64,000 nucleotides of DNA, taken from contig NZ_JAHXZR010000003.1 in assembly GCF_019740315.1 (NCBI RefSeq), positions 310,001 through 374,000 on the forward strand, in the 5' to 3' direction. Made by a program: the position numbers and the translations under genes. The notes beneath the pieces were generated by a model. It had not been told where the DNA came from and did no database searches. It saw only the letters and a list, made by a program, of their open reading frames with translations. This stretch comes from Oceanobacter mangrovi. GTDB taxonomy: Bacteria; Pseudomonadota; Gammaproteobacteria; Pseudomonadales; Oceanobacteraceae. Positions within the stretch are counted from its first letter, which is position 1; every line of letters starts with the position of its first letter. This document shows, one piece after another, positions 45,063 to 53,863 of this stretch.

Positions 45063-45506
45063 ATGCTGGTCAATCAGTGGCTGCGGCCGATGAATATCAA
45101 TGACTACGATGCCTTGTTGCAGCTCTGGCAGCAGACCGATGGCATCAGTATCCGCACGGCGGATTCTCGTGCAGGAGTCAGCCGCTATCTTGATCGCAAC
45201 CCCGGCCTCAGTTTTGTTATTGAACGCGATGGCGAACTGCTGGGGTCATTGATGGCTGGCCATGATGGCAAGCGTGGTTATCTCCAACATCTGGCGGTTG
45301 CATCCGCCTGGCGTGGTAACGGCTTTGGCCGTTTGCTGGTGCAAACCTGTCTGGCTGCCCTGCAGCAGCAGGCGATTGATAAGTCCCATGTCTTTGTTTT
45401 CAAAACCAACCCGGGTGGACAGGCGTTCTGGCAGCATCTTGGCTGGCAACAGCGTCAGGATCTGGAGGTTTATTCCTATACCTCAGGTACCGATCTGAAC
45501 TCCTGA
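45063..45506 (+). CDS. GNAT-family acetyltransferase
   Basis: A 147-residue N-acetyltransferase. The acetyl-CoA loop is WRGNGFGRLLVQTCL (~82-96), after LQHLAVASA. FKTNPGGQAFWQHLGWQQRQDLEVYSY is the C-terminal strand-helix pair. MRPMN-type second Met (residue 10, MNINDYD) is an alternative start. The start codon abuts the stop of the Cys-rich gene, so both are probably co-translated. The substrate is unknown. Confidence 0.85.
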   Translation: MLVNQWLRPMNINDYDALLQLWQQTDGISIRTADSRAGVSRYLDRNPGLSFVIERDGELLGSLMAGHDGKRGYLQHLAVASAWRGNGFGRLLVQTCLAALQQQAIDKSHVFVFKTNPGGQAFWQHLGWQQRQDLEVYSYTSGTDLNS

Positions 45507-45701
45507 GCGGACCCTATCTGGCAACGGAGTGACGATTGTTGGCAGTTTTTGATGTCTGTTGATAAACATTTAATGAAACTTAACAGCATTTAACAAAATT
45601 TATCATCACTGTTTCCTGGATGGATCAATCCAGTATTCAAGCTATCTCACGCCCGGTTTGGCGCAATTGGATACATCGTTCTATTTCCTTATATATTCAA
45701 T

Positions 45702-45726
45702 GCAAATGAGATTATTAATCATTTGC
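45702..45726. promoter_or_regulatory. Fur-box-like palindrome upstream of the TonB receptor
   Basis: GCAAATGA (45702-45709) and TCATTTGC (45719-45726) are perfect arms around GATTATTAA, giving an AT-rich dyad similar to the Fur consensus GATAATGATAATCATTATC. It lies 66 nt before the receptor start codon. Iron control fits the predicted siderophore receptor; the match is by eye. Confidence 0.5.
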
Positions 45727-45791
45727 GTAAATATTGGTCGATGCCTGAACCCGGGGCATTGAGAACGGATCGGATGTATCGGAGATAGCAA

Positions 45792-47864
45792 ATGATGGCT
45801 GGCAATCCACTTGGCAAGTTTGCACGCAGCAAACTGTTTTTGGTGACAACTTCTTTTTGTGTTGGTGGTGTGCCGGTGGCACTGGCGGCACCGGACAAGG
45901 ACGATGTTGAAGAAATTGTTGTTACTGCTGCTGGTCACGCTCAGGAAGTGATTGATGCTCCGGCGTCGATTACGGTGATTTCCGCCGAAGAGCTACGCAA
46001 GAAATCCTACAGCTCGATCGTCGATGCGGTGAAGGATATTCCCGGTGTTTACGTCAATGGCGGCGGCAACATGCAGGACATTACCATCCGTGGTATGGAC
46101 GATGCCTACACCCTCTATCTGGTTGATGGTCGGCCGATTTCCTCAGGTCGTAACGTCAACACCAATGGCACCGATGGTGGCAAGCAGATTGGTATGCCGC
46201 CGCTGTCGATGATTGAGCGAATCGAGGTTATTCGCGGGCCGATGTCGTCGCTTTATGGTTCTGAAGCCATGGGTGGTGTGGTCAACGTCATTACCCGGGT
46301 AGCCCCCGAGCAGTGGGGCGGTTCGATTGCTGCTGACTACACCAAATCGGTCAATGACATCAGTAATGACGAATACAACACCGATCTGTATCTGGGTGGT
46401 CCGCTGATCGATGGCAAGCTGGGCCTGGAGCTGACCGGCAGCTTCCAGCACACCGATGAAAGTGACTATGCAGGCGAGGATGATTCTGCCGCCAGTAATC
46501 CGGATTCCAGCACCCGTTCTCTGGGTGGTCGGCTGAACTGGCAGGTTGATGACAGCAACCGTCTTGGTATTTCTTACGACCGTTCGAAGCAGCGTTACAC
46601 CCATACGCCAGGCAAATCGCTGGCAGAGGATGATGACAAAACCTCCTATGAATATGAAAAGGTCATGCAGGCGGTCACCCATTCCGGTTATTACGGCAAT
46701 CTGATCGTCGAAAGCTATTTGCAGCAAGACACCTCGGACAAGGTACAGACTTCCGACAAGCAGGAAAAAATCATCACCCTCAACAGCCAGGCCACCTACA
46801 TGGGTGAGAACCACACCTACACCTTTGGTGGCCGCTACAAACACGAAGAACTGGTCAACGAAACCAATGGTTTGCTGAGTGCCAGCGTTGATGGTGCGGT
46901 GGACACCATGGATCGCTGGATTGGCGCGGTTTTCACCGAAGTAGAATGGCGCTTTATTGAGAACCTCGGCATCACTACCGGCCTGCGTTACGACGATGAC
47001 GAGTTCTTCGGCGGCCATTTCTCTCCACGGGTCTACGCCAACTGGCGGGCGACGGATGAGCTGACGGTCAAGGGTGGGATTTCCACCGGTTATTCGCAGC
47101 CATCGCTGCCGAATGCCACCGAAGGATTTGGTCAGGGAACCGGAGGCAGCGGCTCTCCCAACGTGACTGCAGACGGCACTTCAATTGCGCGGGCATTGAT
47201 TATCGGTAACCCGGATCTCGATCCGGAAACCAGTGTGAACTATGAATTTGGTCTGATCTTCAATAACGACATCGTCAACACCAGCATGACCGTGTTCCAG
47301 ACCACCTTCAAAAACAAGATTGCTGAAGATCGTCTGTGCGAAAGCAGTGATACGGTTGGTCGTAACGACTACACCGATTACGAATGTGAATACGGCGGCA
47401 ATAACTACTACTTCCTCAGCACCTACCGCAATATCAGCGAAGCGGAAATGCATGGCGTGGAACTGTCTCTCAACAGCTGGTTGAGCGACAGCGTGGAATT
47501 TAACGGTAGCTACACCTACACAGACTCCGAACAGAAAACCGGTGACTACAAGGGCCAGCCGCTGAACAAGATTCCCAAGCAAATGGCCAACGTCAGCCTC
47601 GACTGGTACGCCATGTACGACGTTAACGTCTGGGGTCGGGTGAACTATCGTGGTGAAACCTCGGACTACCTCAGCCGCACGTCCATGAGTGATGGTACGC
47701 CTGCCTATACCGTTGGTGATATTGGTGCGACCTGGCAGCCAACCGAGCAGCTGCGGCTGATTGGTGGTGTGTACAACGTTGCCAATGTGGAAATCACCAG
47801 TGATAGCTACGGTGTTGTACTGGATGGTCGTCGGATTAACCTGGGCGCAACCTACGATTTCTGA
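45792..47864 (+). CDS. TonB-dependent outer-membrane receptor (FepA/CirA type)
   Basis: A 690-residue receptor. A signal peptide (~1-34, ending VALAA) precedes the TonB box EEIVVTA (~41-47). The plug domain (~55-170) has DAVKDIPGVYVNGGG, RGMDDAYTLYLVDGRP and RIEVIRGPMSSLYGSEAMGGVVNVIT. The barrel ends GRRINLGATYDF with the C-terminal Phe. The overall pattern resembles catecholate or colicin-I-type receptors. Substrate is probably a ferric siderophore, but this cannot be confirmed from sequence. A Fur-like box is upstream. REP-like hairpins follow the gene. Confidence 0.92.
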   Translation: MMAGNPLGKFARSKLFLVTTSFCVGGVPVALAAPDKDDVEEIVVTAAGHAQEVIDAPASITVISAEELRKKSYSSIVDAVKDIPGVYVNGGGNMQDITIRGMDDAYTLYLVDGRPISSGRNVNTNGTDGGKQIGMPPLSMIERIEVIRGPMSSLYGSEAMGGVVNVITRVAPEQWGGSIAADYTKSVNDISNDEYNTDLYLGGPLIDGKLGLELTGSFQHTDESDYAGEDDSAASNPDSSTRSLGGRLNWQVDDSNRLGISYDRSKQRYTHTPGKSLAEDDDKTSYEYEKVMQAVTHSGYYGNLIVESYLQQDTSDKVQTSDKQEKIITLNSQATYMGENHTYTFGGRYKHEELVNETNGLLSASVDGAVDTMDRWIGAVFTEVEWRFIENLGITTGLRYDDDEFFGGHFSPRVYANWRATDELTVKGGISTGYSQPSLPNATEGFGQGTGGSGSPNVTADGTSIARALIIGNPDLDPETSVNYEFGLIFNNDIVNTSMTVFQTTFKNKIAEDRLCESSDTVGRNDYTDYECEYGGNNYYFLSTYRNISEAEMHGVELSLNSWLSDSVEFNGSYTYTDSEQKTGDYKGQPLNKIPKQMANVSLDWYAMYDVNVWGRVNYRGETSDYLSRTSMSDGTPAYTVGDIGATWQPTEQLRLIGGVYNVANVEITSDSYGVVLDGRRINLGATYDF

Positions 47865-47889
47865 GGTTTGGCCTGAGGCCTTGATTGGC

Positions 47890-47940
47890 TCGCGAATAAA
47901 TTCTCTCCCGCAGGCTATGCAGGAGGGAATTTATTCCCGA
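47890..47940. repeat. REP-like hairpin between the TonB receptor and pgi
   Basis: TCGCGAATAAATTCTCTCCCGC and GCAGGAGGGAATTTATTCCCGA pair across a short loop, using the same core as the elements at 8966 and 12508. It lies between convergent genes. Confidence 0.65.
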
Positions 47941-47947
47941 TTTTGCT

Positions 47948-49606
47948 TTACTCCCGAGCCTTTAATGCCCGACGCTGCTCGATAAAATACGTCATAAGGC
48001 TGGCAGTGGAATCATCGTGACCTTCCCGCAGTACCCCTTCTTCCAGCTCCGGCAAAATCCCTTTGGCGAGAGTCTTGCCCAGTTCCACGCCCCACTGGTC
48101 AAACGAACAAATATCCCAGATTGACCCCAGTACAAAAATCTTGTGTTCATACAGGGCGATCAGGGCGCCCAGCGTGCGCGGGTCGAGGCGGTCAAGAATC
48201 AGGCTGTTGGTAGGCCGGTTACCTTCGTGCACCTTGTGTGGAATCAGCTGTTCAATGCGGGCTTCATCCAGCCCTTTGGCGGCCAGTTCGGTGCGCACGT
48301 GGTCGGCGTCGATGCCGCACATCAGCGCTTCGGTCTGGGCAAAAAAGTTGGCCATCAGCTTTTCGTGGTGGCCCTGCACCGGCGTGCTGGATTCGATGGA
48401 GCCAATAAAGTCGGCGGGAACCACGGCGTTGCCCTGGTGCAGATACTGGTAAAACGCGTGTTGGCCATCAATGCCGAGCTGGCCCCAGATGATCGAGCCG
48501 GTGCCGTAGGGCACTGGCTGGCCATGGCTATCAACCGACTTGCCATTGGACTCCATCTCCGCCTGTTGCAGGTAGGCGGAAAAACGCGCCAGCGGCCAGT
48601 CGTAGGGCAAAATTGCCTGACTCTGGCGACCCAGAAAAGTACTGTTCCACAGCGTGGTCAGCGCCAGCCAGACGGGGGCATTGCTGTTCAGGGGTTCATG
48701 GCGGAAGTGCAGGTCCATTTCATGGGCGCCTTGCAGTAGTTCCTCGAACTGTTTGAAGCCCAGATACAGCGCAATCGGCAGACCAATCGCGGACCATAGT
48801 GAAAAGCGGCCGCCGACCCAGTCCCACATCTGGAAGGTATTTTCCGGCTTGATGCCAAAGGCTTTTACCGCCGCCACATTGCTGGATACTGCCACGAAGT
48901 GTTTGGCTACGGCGCGGCTGTCGAAGGAGGAAGCCATCAGCCAGTTACGAGCAGTCTGGGCGTTGGTCATGGTTTCGCTGGTGGTGAAGGTTTTCGACGC
49001 CACCACAAACAGTACTCGTTCCGGATTCAGTTCGCGCAGTACATTGGCGATTTCGACACCGTCGACGTTGGAAACAAAGTGCACCCGAATACGGTCGTCG
49101 GCATAGGGCTTGAGCGCCTGGGTCACCATGCGTGGGCCAAGGTCCGAGCCACCGATGCCGATGTTCACCACGTCGGTAATACGCTTGCCGGAATAGCCGC
49201 GCCAGCGACCGCTGCGCACCGCCTTGACGAACACCCGCATGCGCTTGAGTTCATGCTCGATAATTGGCATCACGTCTTCGCCATCGACGTACACCGGCGT
49301 ATTGCTGCGATTACGCAGCGCTGTGTGCAACACCGCCCGGTCTTCGGTGACATTGATATGCTGGCCGTTGAACATGGCTTCCCGGCGACTTTCGATATCG
49401 ACTTCTGCAGCCAGTTGCAGCAACAGCCCGAAGGTGTCGTTGTCGATTGGCTGTTTGGAGATGTCCAGCAGGATGTTCTGCACCTTGAGGGTGTATTGGC
49501 CGCAGCGCGCCGGGTCATCGAACAGGGATTTGATCGGCGTATTGAGGGCTGTGTCGATACGTTGTTGCAACGCTTGCCAGGCGGGTAAGCGAGTAACGGC
49601 GGACAT
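47948..49606 (-). CDS. pgi: Glucose-6-phosphate isomerase
   Basis: A 552-residue PGI, the normal bacterial length. VNIGIGGSDLGPRM (~148-161) and GGRFSLWSAIGLPIAL (~264-279) are the two family signatures. The C-terminal GSIWDICSFDQWGVELGK segment carries the catalytic Lys. It interconverts glucose-6-phosphate and fructose-6-phosphate, linking fructose and gluconeogenic carbon to zwf. AAGGAGG precedes the start. It follows eda and zwf on the same strand, with ~190-nt gaps. Confidence 0.97.
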   Translation of the reverse strand: MSAVTRLPAWQALQQRIDTALNTPIKSLFDDPARCGQYTLKVQNILLDISKQPIDNDTFGLLLQLAAEVDIESRREAMFNGQHINVTEDRAVLHTALRNRSNTPVYVDGEDVMPIIEHELKRMRVFVKAVRSGRWRGYSGKRITDVVNIGIGGSDLGPRMVTQALKPYADDRIRVHFVSNVDGVEIANVLRELNPERVLFVVASKTFTTSETMTNAQTARNWLMASSFDSRAVAKHFVAVSSNVAAVKAFGIKPENTFQMWDWVGGRFSLWSAIGLPIALYLGFKQFEELLQGAHEMDLHFRHEPLNSNAPVWLALTTLWNSTFLGRQSQAILPYDWPLARFSAYLQQAEMESNGKSVDSHGQPVPYGTGSIIWGQLGIDGQHAFYQYLHQGNAVVPADFIGSIESSTPVQGHHEKLMANFFAQTEALMCGIDADHVRTELAAKGLDEARIEQLIPHKVHEGNRPTNSLILDRLDPRTLGALIALYEHKIFVLGSIWDICSFDQWGVELGKTLAKGILPELEEGVLREGHDDSTASLMTYFIEQRRALKARE

Positions 49607-49747
49607 GGCTGGGTGCCTCCTTGGCTATTTTCCAATAGCATTCAGTCTGGTGACGGGCTGTGACAAACAGAAGTTCAGCGGTTATGGGCTAGCGTGAATA
49701 TTCGACCTTGGTAACGCGCCGGTGGCTAGCGCCATGATCCCGGTGCA

Positions 49748-49762
49748 TTGGGCGTGGCCCAA
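49748..49762. repeat. REP-like GTTGGGC-family palindrome
   Basis: TTGGGC (49748-49753) pairs with GCCCAA (49757-49762). It is related to the dyads at 8942 and 12605, and is followed by a CCTGCTCCTGCG fragment. Confidence 0.5.
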
Positions 49763-49799
49763 CCCACAAAGCCTGCTCCTGCGTGAGCACAAAAACGGC

Positions 49800-50450
49800 T
49801 CACAAGGCCGCTGCTTCCGCCGCCAGCTTTTCAATACCAGCCCAGTCGCCTGCCTTGATCAGATCATCCGGTACCACCCAGCTGCCGCCAACACACATGA
49901 CGTTTTTCAGCGCCAGGTATTCGTTGGCATTGGCGAGGCTGATGCCGCCGGTGGGGCAAAAGCGAATATCGGGGAATGGCCCGGCGATGGATTTCAGCAC
50001 CGCAGTGCCGCCGGCAGCGGCAGCCGGGAAGAACTTGAAGCGGCGGTAGCCCAGATCCATTGCCACCATCATTTCTGAAACGGTCTGGATGCCGGGAATC
50101 ATCGGGATATTGGCCGCAATCGCACCTGCCAGCAGCTCAGGTGTGGCACCGGGAGTGAAGATAAACTCGCTGCCAGCGTCGATGGCTTGCTGCAGGTTGG
50201 TGACATTGGTCACTGTGCCTGCACCAATCCGGGCACCTTCAACTTCGGCGACGATGTGTTTGATGGCATCCAGCGCCACGGCCGTACGCAGGGTAATTTC
50301 GAGCACCGGCAAACCTCCGGCAACCAGCGCGCGGGCCAGTGGTACTGCGTCTTCCAGCCGTTCGATCTTGATTACCGGCACCACCGGTGCCAGCGCAACC
50401 AGTTCGTCGATCTGGCGAATAAAGTCCTGCGGATAGGCTGTGGTTGTCAT
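49800..50450 (-). CDS. eda: 2-dehydro-3-deoxy-phosphogluconate (KDPG) aldolase
   Basis: About 216 residues from MTTTAYPQDF, chosen for its AAGGAG 7-8 nt upstream; the longer frame adds 8 residues. The catalytic Glu is in PVLEITLRT (~52-60), and the Schiff-base Lys is in RRFKFFPAAAAGG (~135-147). It cleaves KDPG to pyruvate and glyceraldehyde-3-phosphate, the last step of the Entner-Doudoroff pathway. It sits 100 nt downstream of zwf. The usual neighbours pgl and edd are absent. Confidence 0.95.
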   Translation of the reverse strand: MTTTAYPQDFIRQIDELVALAPVVPVIKIERLEDAVPLARALVAGGLPVLEITLRTAVALDAIKHIVAEVEGARIGAGTVTNVTNLQQAIDAGSEFIFTPGATPELLAGAIAANIPMIPGIQTVSEMMVAMDLGYRRFKFFPAAAAGGTAVLKSIAGPFPDIRFCPTGGISLANANEYLALKNVMCVGGSWVVPDDLIKAGDWAGIEKLAAEAAAL

Positions 50451-50549
50451 ACAAGACTCCTTGTTATTGTCCAACGGATGGCTGTCAGAGGGTGGTTGGC
50501 CAGCGGCTGGAAACTGAATGCAAGATGCGCTCCGGGCAGTTTTGTGGGA

Positions 50550-52025
50550 TTAGCCCGCAGGCAAATCCTCGTGCCAGCAGTGGCCATTTTTCATCGTCAG
50601 CAAGTCCGCCCCTTTCGGCCCCCAGCTACCGGCGGGATAAGGCTGTGGCGGAGTGCTGTCATTGGCCCACTGGGCCTGCAGCTGATCGACCCACTGCCAG
50701 GCGTATTCGATTTCGTCACGCCGCACAAACAGGTTCTGGTTGTCGCGGATCACTTCCAGCAGCAAACGCTCGTAGGCATCCGGGATGCGGCGGTTGCCAA
50801 AGTCGTGGGCAAAATCCAGTCGCAATGAACCGGCCTTGAGGCCATTGTCGTGACCAAGATCCTGATCCTGATTGAGGATCTGCAGCGAGATACCTTCGTC
50901 TGGCTGCAAACGGATGGTGAGCCGGTTGTGGGCCTGGTTACGCTGCTCTTCGTCAAATATATAGTGGCTGGGCGGTTTGAAGTGCACGGTAATCTGCGAC
51001 AGCTTTTTCTTCATGCGTTTGCCGGTACGCAAATAGAAGGGTACACCAGCCCAGCGCCAGTTGCGGATTTCGGCCTTGATCGCCACAAAGGTTTCGGTAC
51101 AGCTGTCCTGATTGGCTCCGGGTTCATTGAGGTAGCCGGGGACCGGCTTGTCATCAATCTGGCCATCGACATAACGACCGCGCACCACTTCCCGGTTGGG
51201 GCCGCTGGCGATCACCGGGCTGAGTGCCTGTAACACCTTTACCTTTTCGTTGCGAATGGCATTGGCACTGAGGTTCAGCGGTGGGTCCATGGCGGTCAGA
51301 CAGAGCAGCTGCAACAGGTGGTTCTGCACCATGTCGCGCATCTGACCGGCTTCATCAAAATAGCCCCAGCGGCCTTCAATACCTACTTTCTCCGCTACCG
51401 TAATTTCGATATGGGAGATGTTCTTGCACGACCACTGGTTGCCAAACAGCGGGTTGGCAAACCGCAGCGCCAGCAGGTTTTGCACGGTTTCCTTGCCGAG
51501 GTAATGGTCGATACGGAAGATCTGGCGCTCTTCAAAATAGCGGCCAACGTATTCGTTGATGCGGTTGGACGACTCGGTGTCGTGACCGAGTGGTTTTTCC
51601 AGCACCACACGGGATTGGCCATTGAGGCAACCGGCATTGTGCAAGTGCTCGCTCACCAGCCCGAACAGGCTGGCAGCGGTGGCAAAATAAAATACCCGTT
51701 CCTGCGAGCCGCTTTCCAATTGCTGCGCCAGCGGCTGATATTGCTCTGGCTGTTTGAAATCGACCTGCACATAACTCAGGCGTTTGGCAAAGGCGTCGAG
51801 CTCGCTGTCGCTACGGTAATCGGCCGCCACAAAGCGCTGCAGGCTGGCCAGACAGGTCTGAATAAACGCCGTACTGTCCTGCTCATTACGGGCGACGCCA
51901 ACAATGCGGCTGTGCTCGTGCAACAGTCCGGCGCGTGCCAGTTGAAACAGGGCAGGAATCAATTTGCGCTGGGTGAGGTCTCCCAGTGCGCCAAATATGA
52001 CGATGTCACAAGCTTGGGAACTCAT
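50550..52025 (-). CDS. zwf: Glucose-6-phosphate dehydrogenase
   Basis: A 491-residue enzyme. GALGDLTQRKL (~13-23) is the NADP-binding motif. RIDHYLGKE (~173-181) holds the substrate-binding Lys and His. It makes 6-phosphogluconolactone, feeding the Entner-Doudoroff and pentose phosphate routes. In pseudomonads zwf, pgl and eda form one operon; here eda follows directly, so 6-phosphogluconolactonase is encoded elsewhere or is replaced. It diverges from the sugar-binding-protein gene. Confidence 0.97.
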   Translation of the reverse strand: MSSQACDIVIFGALGDLTQRKLIPALFQLARAGLLHEHSRIVGVARNEQDSTAFIQTCLASLQRFVAADYRSDSELDAFAKRLSYVQVDFKQPEQYQPLAQQLESGSQERVFYFATAASLFGLVSEHLHNAGCLNGQSRVVLEKPLGHDTESSNRINEYVGRYFEERQIFRIDHYLGKETVQNLLALRFANPLFGNQWSCKNISHIEITVAEKVGIEGRWGYFDEAGQMRDMVQNHLLQLLCLTAMDPPLNLSANAIRNEKVKVLQALSPVIASGPNREVVRGRYVDGQIDDKPVPGYLNEPGANQDSCTETFVAIKAEIRNWRWAGVPFYLRTGKRMKKKLSQITVHFKPPSHYIFDEEQRNQAHNRLTIRLQPDEGISLQILNQDQDLGHDNGLKAGSLRLDFAHDFGNRRIPDAYERLLLEVIRDNQNLFVRRDEIEYAWQWVDQLQAQWANDSTPPQPYPAGSWGPKGADLLTMKNGHCWHEDLPAG

Positions 52026-52308
52026 GCTGTTCTCGGTAGCAATAAAAAGATGCTTTTTGGTGATTATTTAACAAATCTGATCTGATATTAGGCAGCTGCT
52101 ATTTTGGATTCAAATGGATTTTTGTGAAATTTACGTAACTGTTTCGGTAGGACATTGGTTCGTCACTGATGCAGTTGAGCACCATCAATACTGACACGGC
52201 GCAAGGCATGGCAGGTCTGTCGGCCTTGTTGCTGCGGCCATGCTAACCTCAGACAAGTGCTGTCTGGTTATAGACAGCAGAATAACAGGCATAAAAAGGA
52301 CTGGGACT

Positions 52309-53553
52309 ATGCATAGAATTGCAGCTTTGCTGCTGTTGACGATTCTGATGACCGCCAACGCCAGGGCAGGCGATGTGGAAGTGCTGCACTTTCTGACATC
52401 GGCTGGCGAAGCGTCGGCCATTCAGGTTTTGAAACAACAGCTGGAGCAGCAGGGCCATCACTGGAAAGACGCCAGCGTAACGGGTGGCGGCGGTGATTCC
52501 GCCATGGTGGCCTTGCAAGCGCGCATTGTCGCCGGTTTTCCCCCTTCGGCTGCACAGCTCAAGGGACCTTTGATCCAGCAATGGGCGCGTGAGGGCTTGT
52601 TGACTGAGCTGGACGACGTTGCCGTTGCCGGACACTGGGATCAACGCTTGCCTGAAGTGATACGTGAGCTGGTGACTTATCAGGGGCACTACGTCGCCGT
52701 GCCTATCAATATTCATCGGGTTAATGGCTTGTGGGCCAATCCGGCGCTGTTTCGGCAATACGGGCTGGCCATTCCGACCAGCTGGGATGAGTTTTTCGAT
52801 GTCGCCAGGCAACTGCAGGAATACGGTATCACGCCGCTGGCTCAAGGCGGGCAAGCCTGGCAGGACGGTACCCTGTTCGAAGTGATGGCGCTGGGCATTG
52901 GCGGCGCGGATTTCTATCGCCGTGCACTGGTTGAGCTGGACCCGGCCGCATTGAGCGGGCCAACCATGATCAAGGTGTTTGAAACCTTTAAACGCAGCCG
53001 CGATTTTATCGATGCTGATGTGCTCGGCCGCGACTGGAACATTGCCACCAGTATGGTGGTGAACGGTCAGGCAGCGATGCAGATCATGGGTGACTGGGCC
53101 AAAGGCGAATTCACCAGTGCTGGCAAAAACCCCGGGGTGGACTTTGTTTGTATCGCTGCACCCGATACCAGCGACGGCTTTATCTATAACGTCGACAGCT
53201 TTGCCATGTTCCAGCTCAGCGGCGACAGCGCCCGCCAGGCGCAGGCGGATATGGCAAAACTGATGATGGAACCGGCATTCCAGCAGGCTTTTAACCTTGC
53301 CAAGGGATCGATTCCGGCGCGTCAGGGGATGGATCGTAAGCCGTTTGACAGCTGCGCCCAGGCCAGCATGAACGATTTTATGGCGGCCGCTGCAATGGGC
53401 AAGCTGGTGCCCTCCATTGCTCACGGCATGGCCCAGACACCCGCTATCCGCGATCTGATTGTCAGCTCAACCAGCCGTTTCTATCACAGCCGGACGATGA
53501 CCGCGTCACAGGCCGTTGCGCAAATGGCCAAAGGGATTCAGGCGCTGCGTTGA
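52309..53553 (+). CDS. ABC-type sugar-binding protein (orphan)
   Basis: About 414 residues from MHRIAALLLL, with AAAAGGA 8 nt upstream. A signal peptide ends near Ala19 (ARAGD). The mature domain resembles glucose-binding proteins of the family-1 extracellular solute-binding group (VEVLHFLTSAGEASAIQVLK, GGGGDSAMVALQARIVAGFPP, MGDWAKGEF). Pseudomonads encode such a protein (GtsA type) with permease and ATPase genes. None are next to it here; amt follows. Its position opposite zwf supports glucose or a related sugar as ligand. Confidence 0.85.
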   Translation: MHRIAALLLLTILMTANARAGDVEVLHFLTSAGEASAIQVLKQQLEQQGHHWKDASVTGGGGDSAMVALQARIVAGFPPSAAQLKGPLIQQWAREGLLTELDDVAVAGHWDQRLPEVIRELVTYQGHYVAVPINIHRVNGLWANPALFRQYGLAIPTSWDEFFDVARQLQEYGITPLAQGGQAWQDGTLFEVMALGIGGADFYRRALVELDPAALSGPTMIKVFETFKRSRDFIDADVLGRDWNIATSMVVNGQAAMQIMGDWAKGEFTSAGKNPGVDFVCIAAPDTSDGFIYNVDSFAMFQLSGDSARQAQADMAKLMMEPAFQQAFNLAKGSIPARQGMDRKPFDSCAQASMNDFMAAAAMGKLVPSIAHGMAQTPAIRDLIVSSTSRFYHSRTMTASQAVAQMAKGIQALR

Positions 53554-53863
53554 ACAGGACCGCTGAGTCGGGCTTCAGCGTCATTGTCGATTTGCTCTGG
53601 AATCCAGGTGCGAGTCGGATCAGCGGGCAGCATTTTTCCTGAAAACTGCGCAAATAAGACCTTCAACCAACTGATATTTATGACTTATTCCTGTGCAGAA
53701 TAAAAATATCATGTAGTTCTTTGGTGCATCCTCAAAAGCCAAAAGGGCACTTTGGCGGCAAGACTGGGGGTTTTATGTCGATTTCTGTCAGTTGGCATGC
53801 TTCTTTCATATTCCTAAAAAGAAATAAAAATTCTTAATATGAAAGAGTCAGGAGCAGTCCTTT
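53554..53863 (+). promoter_or_regulatory. amt upstream region with sigma-54-like promoter
   Basis: No gene is visible in these 310 nt. TGGCATG-N4-TTTCA (53793-53808) matches the -24/-12 consensus except that the -12 GC reads TC. It lies 55 nt before the amt start. Half-sites GGTGC (53723-53727) and GCAC (53747-53750) are upstream but are not arranged as a classic NtrC dyad. A REP-like CTCTGGAATCCAG fragment is at about 53594. Confidence 0.5.

Noticed and set aside
52026-52308. HexR operator between zwf and the sugar-binding protein gene
   Set aside because: AT-rich dyads such as TTACGTAA exist, but none matches the HexR consensus well enough.
53723-53750. NtrC binding dyad upstream of amt
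   Set aside because: The half-sites are everted and 19 nt apart, unlike the standard NtrC arrangement.
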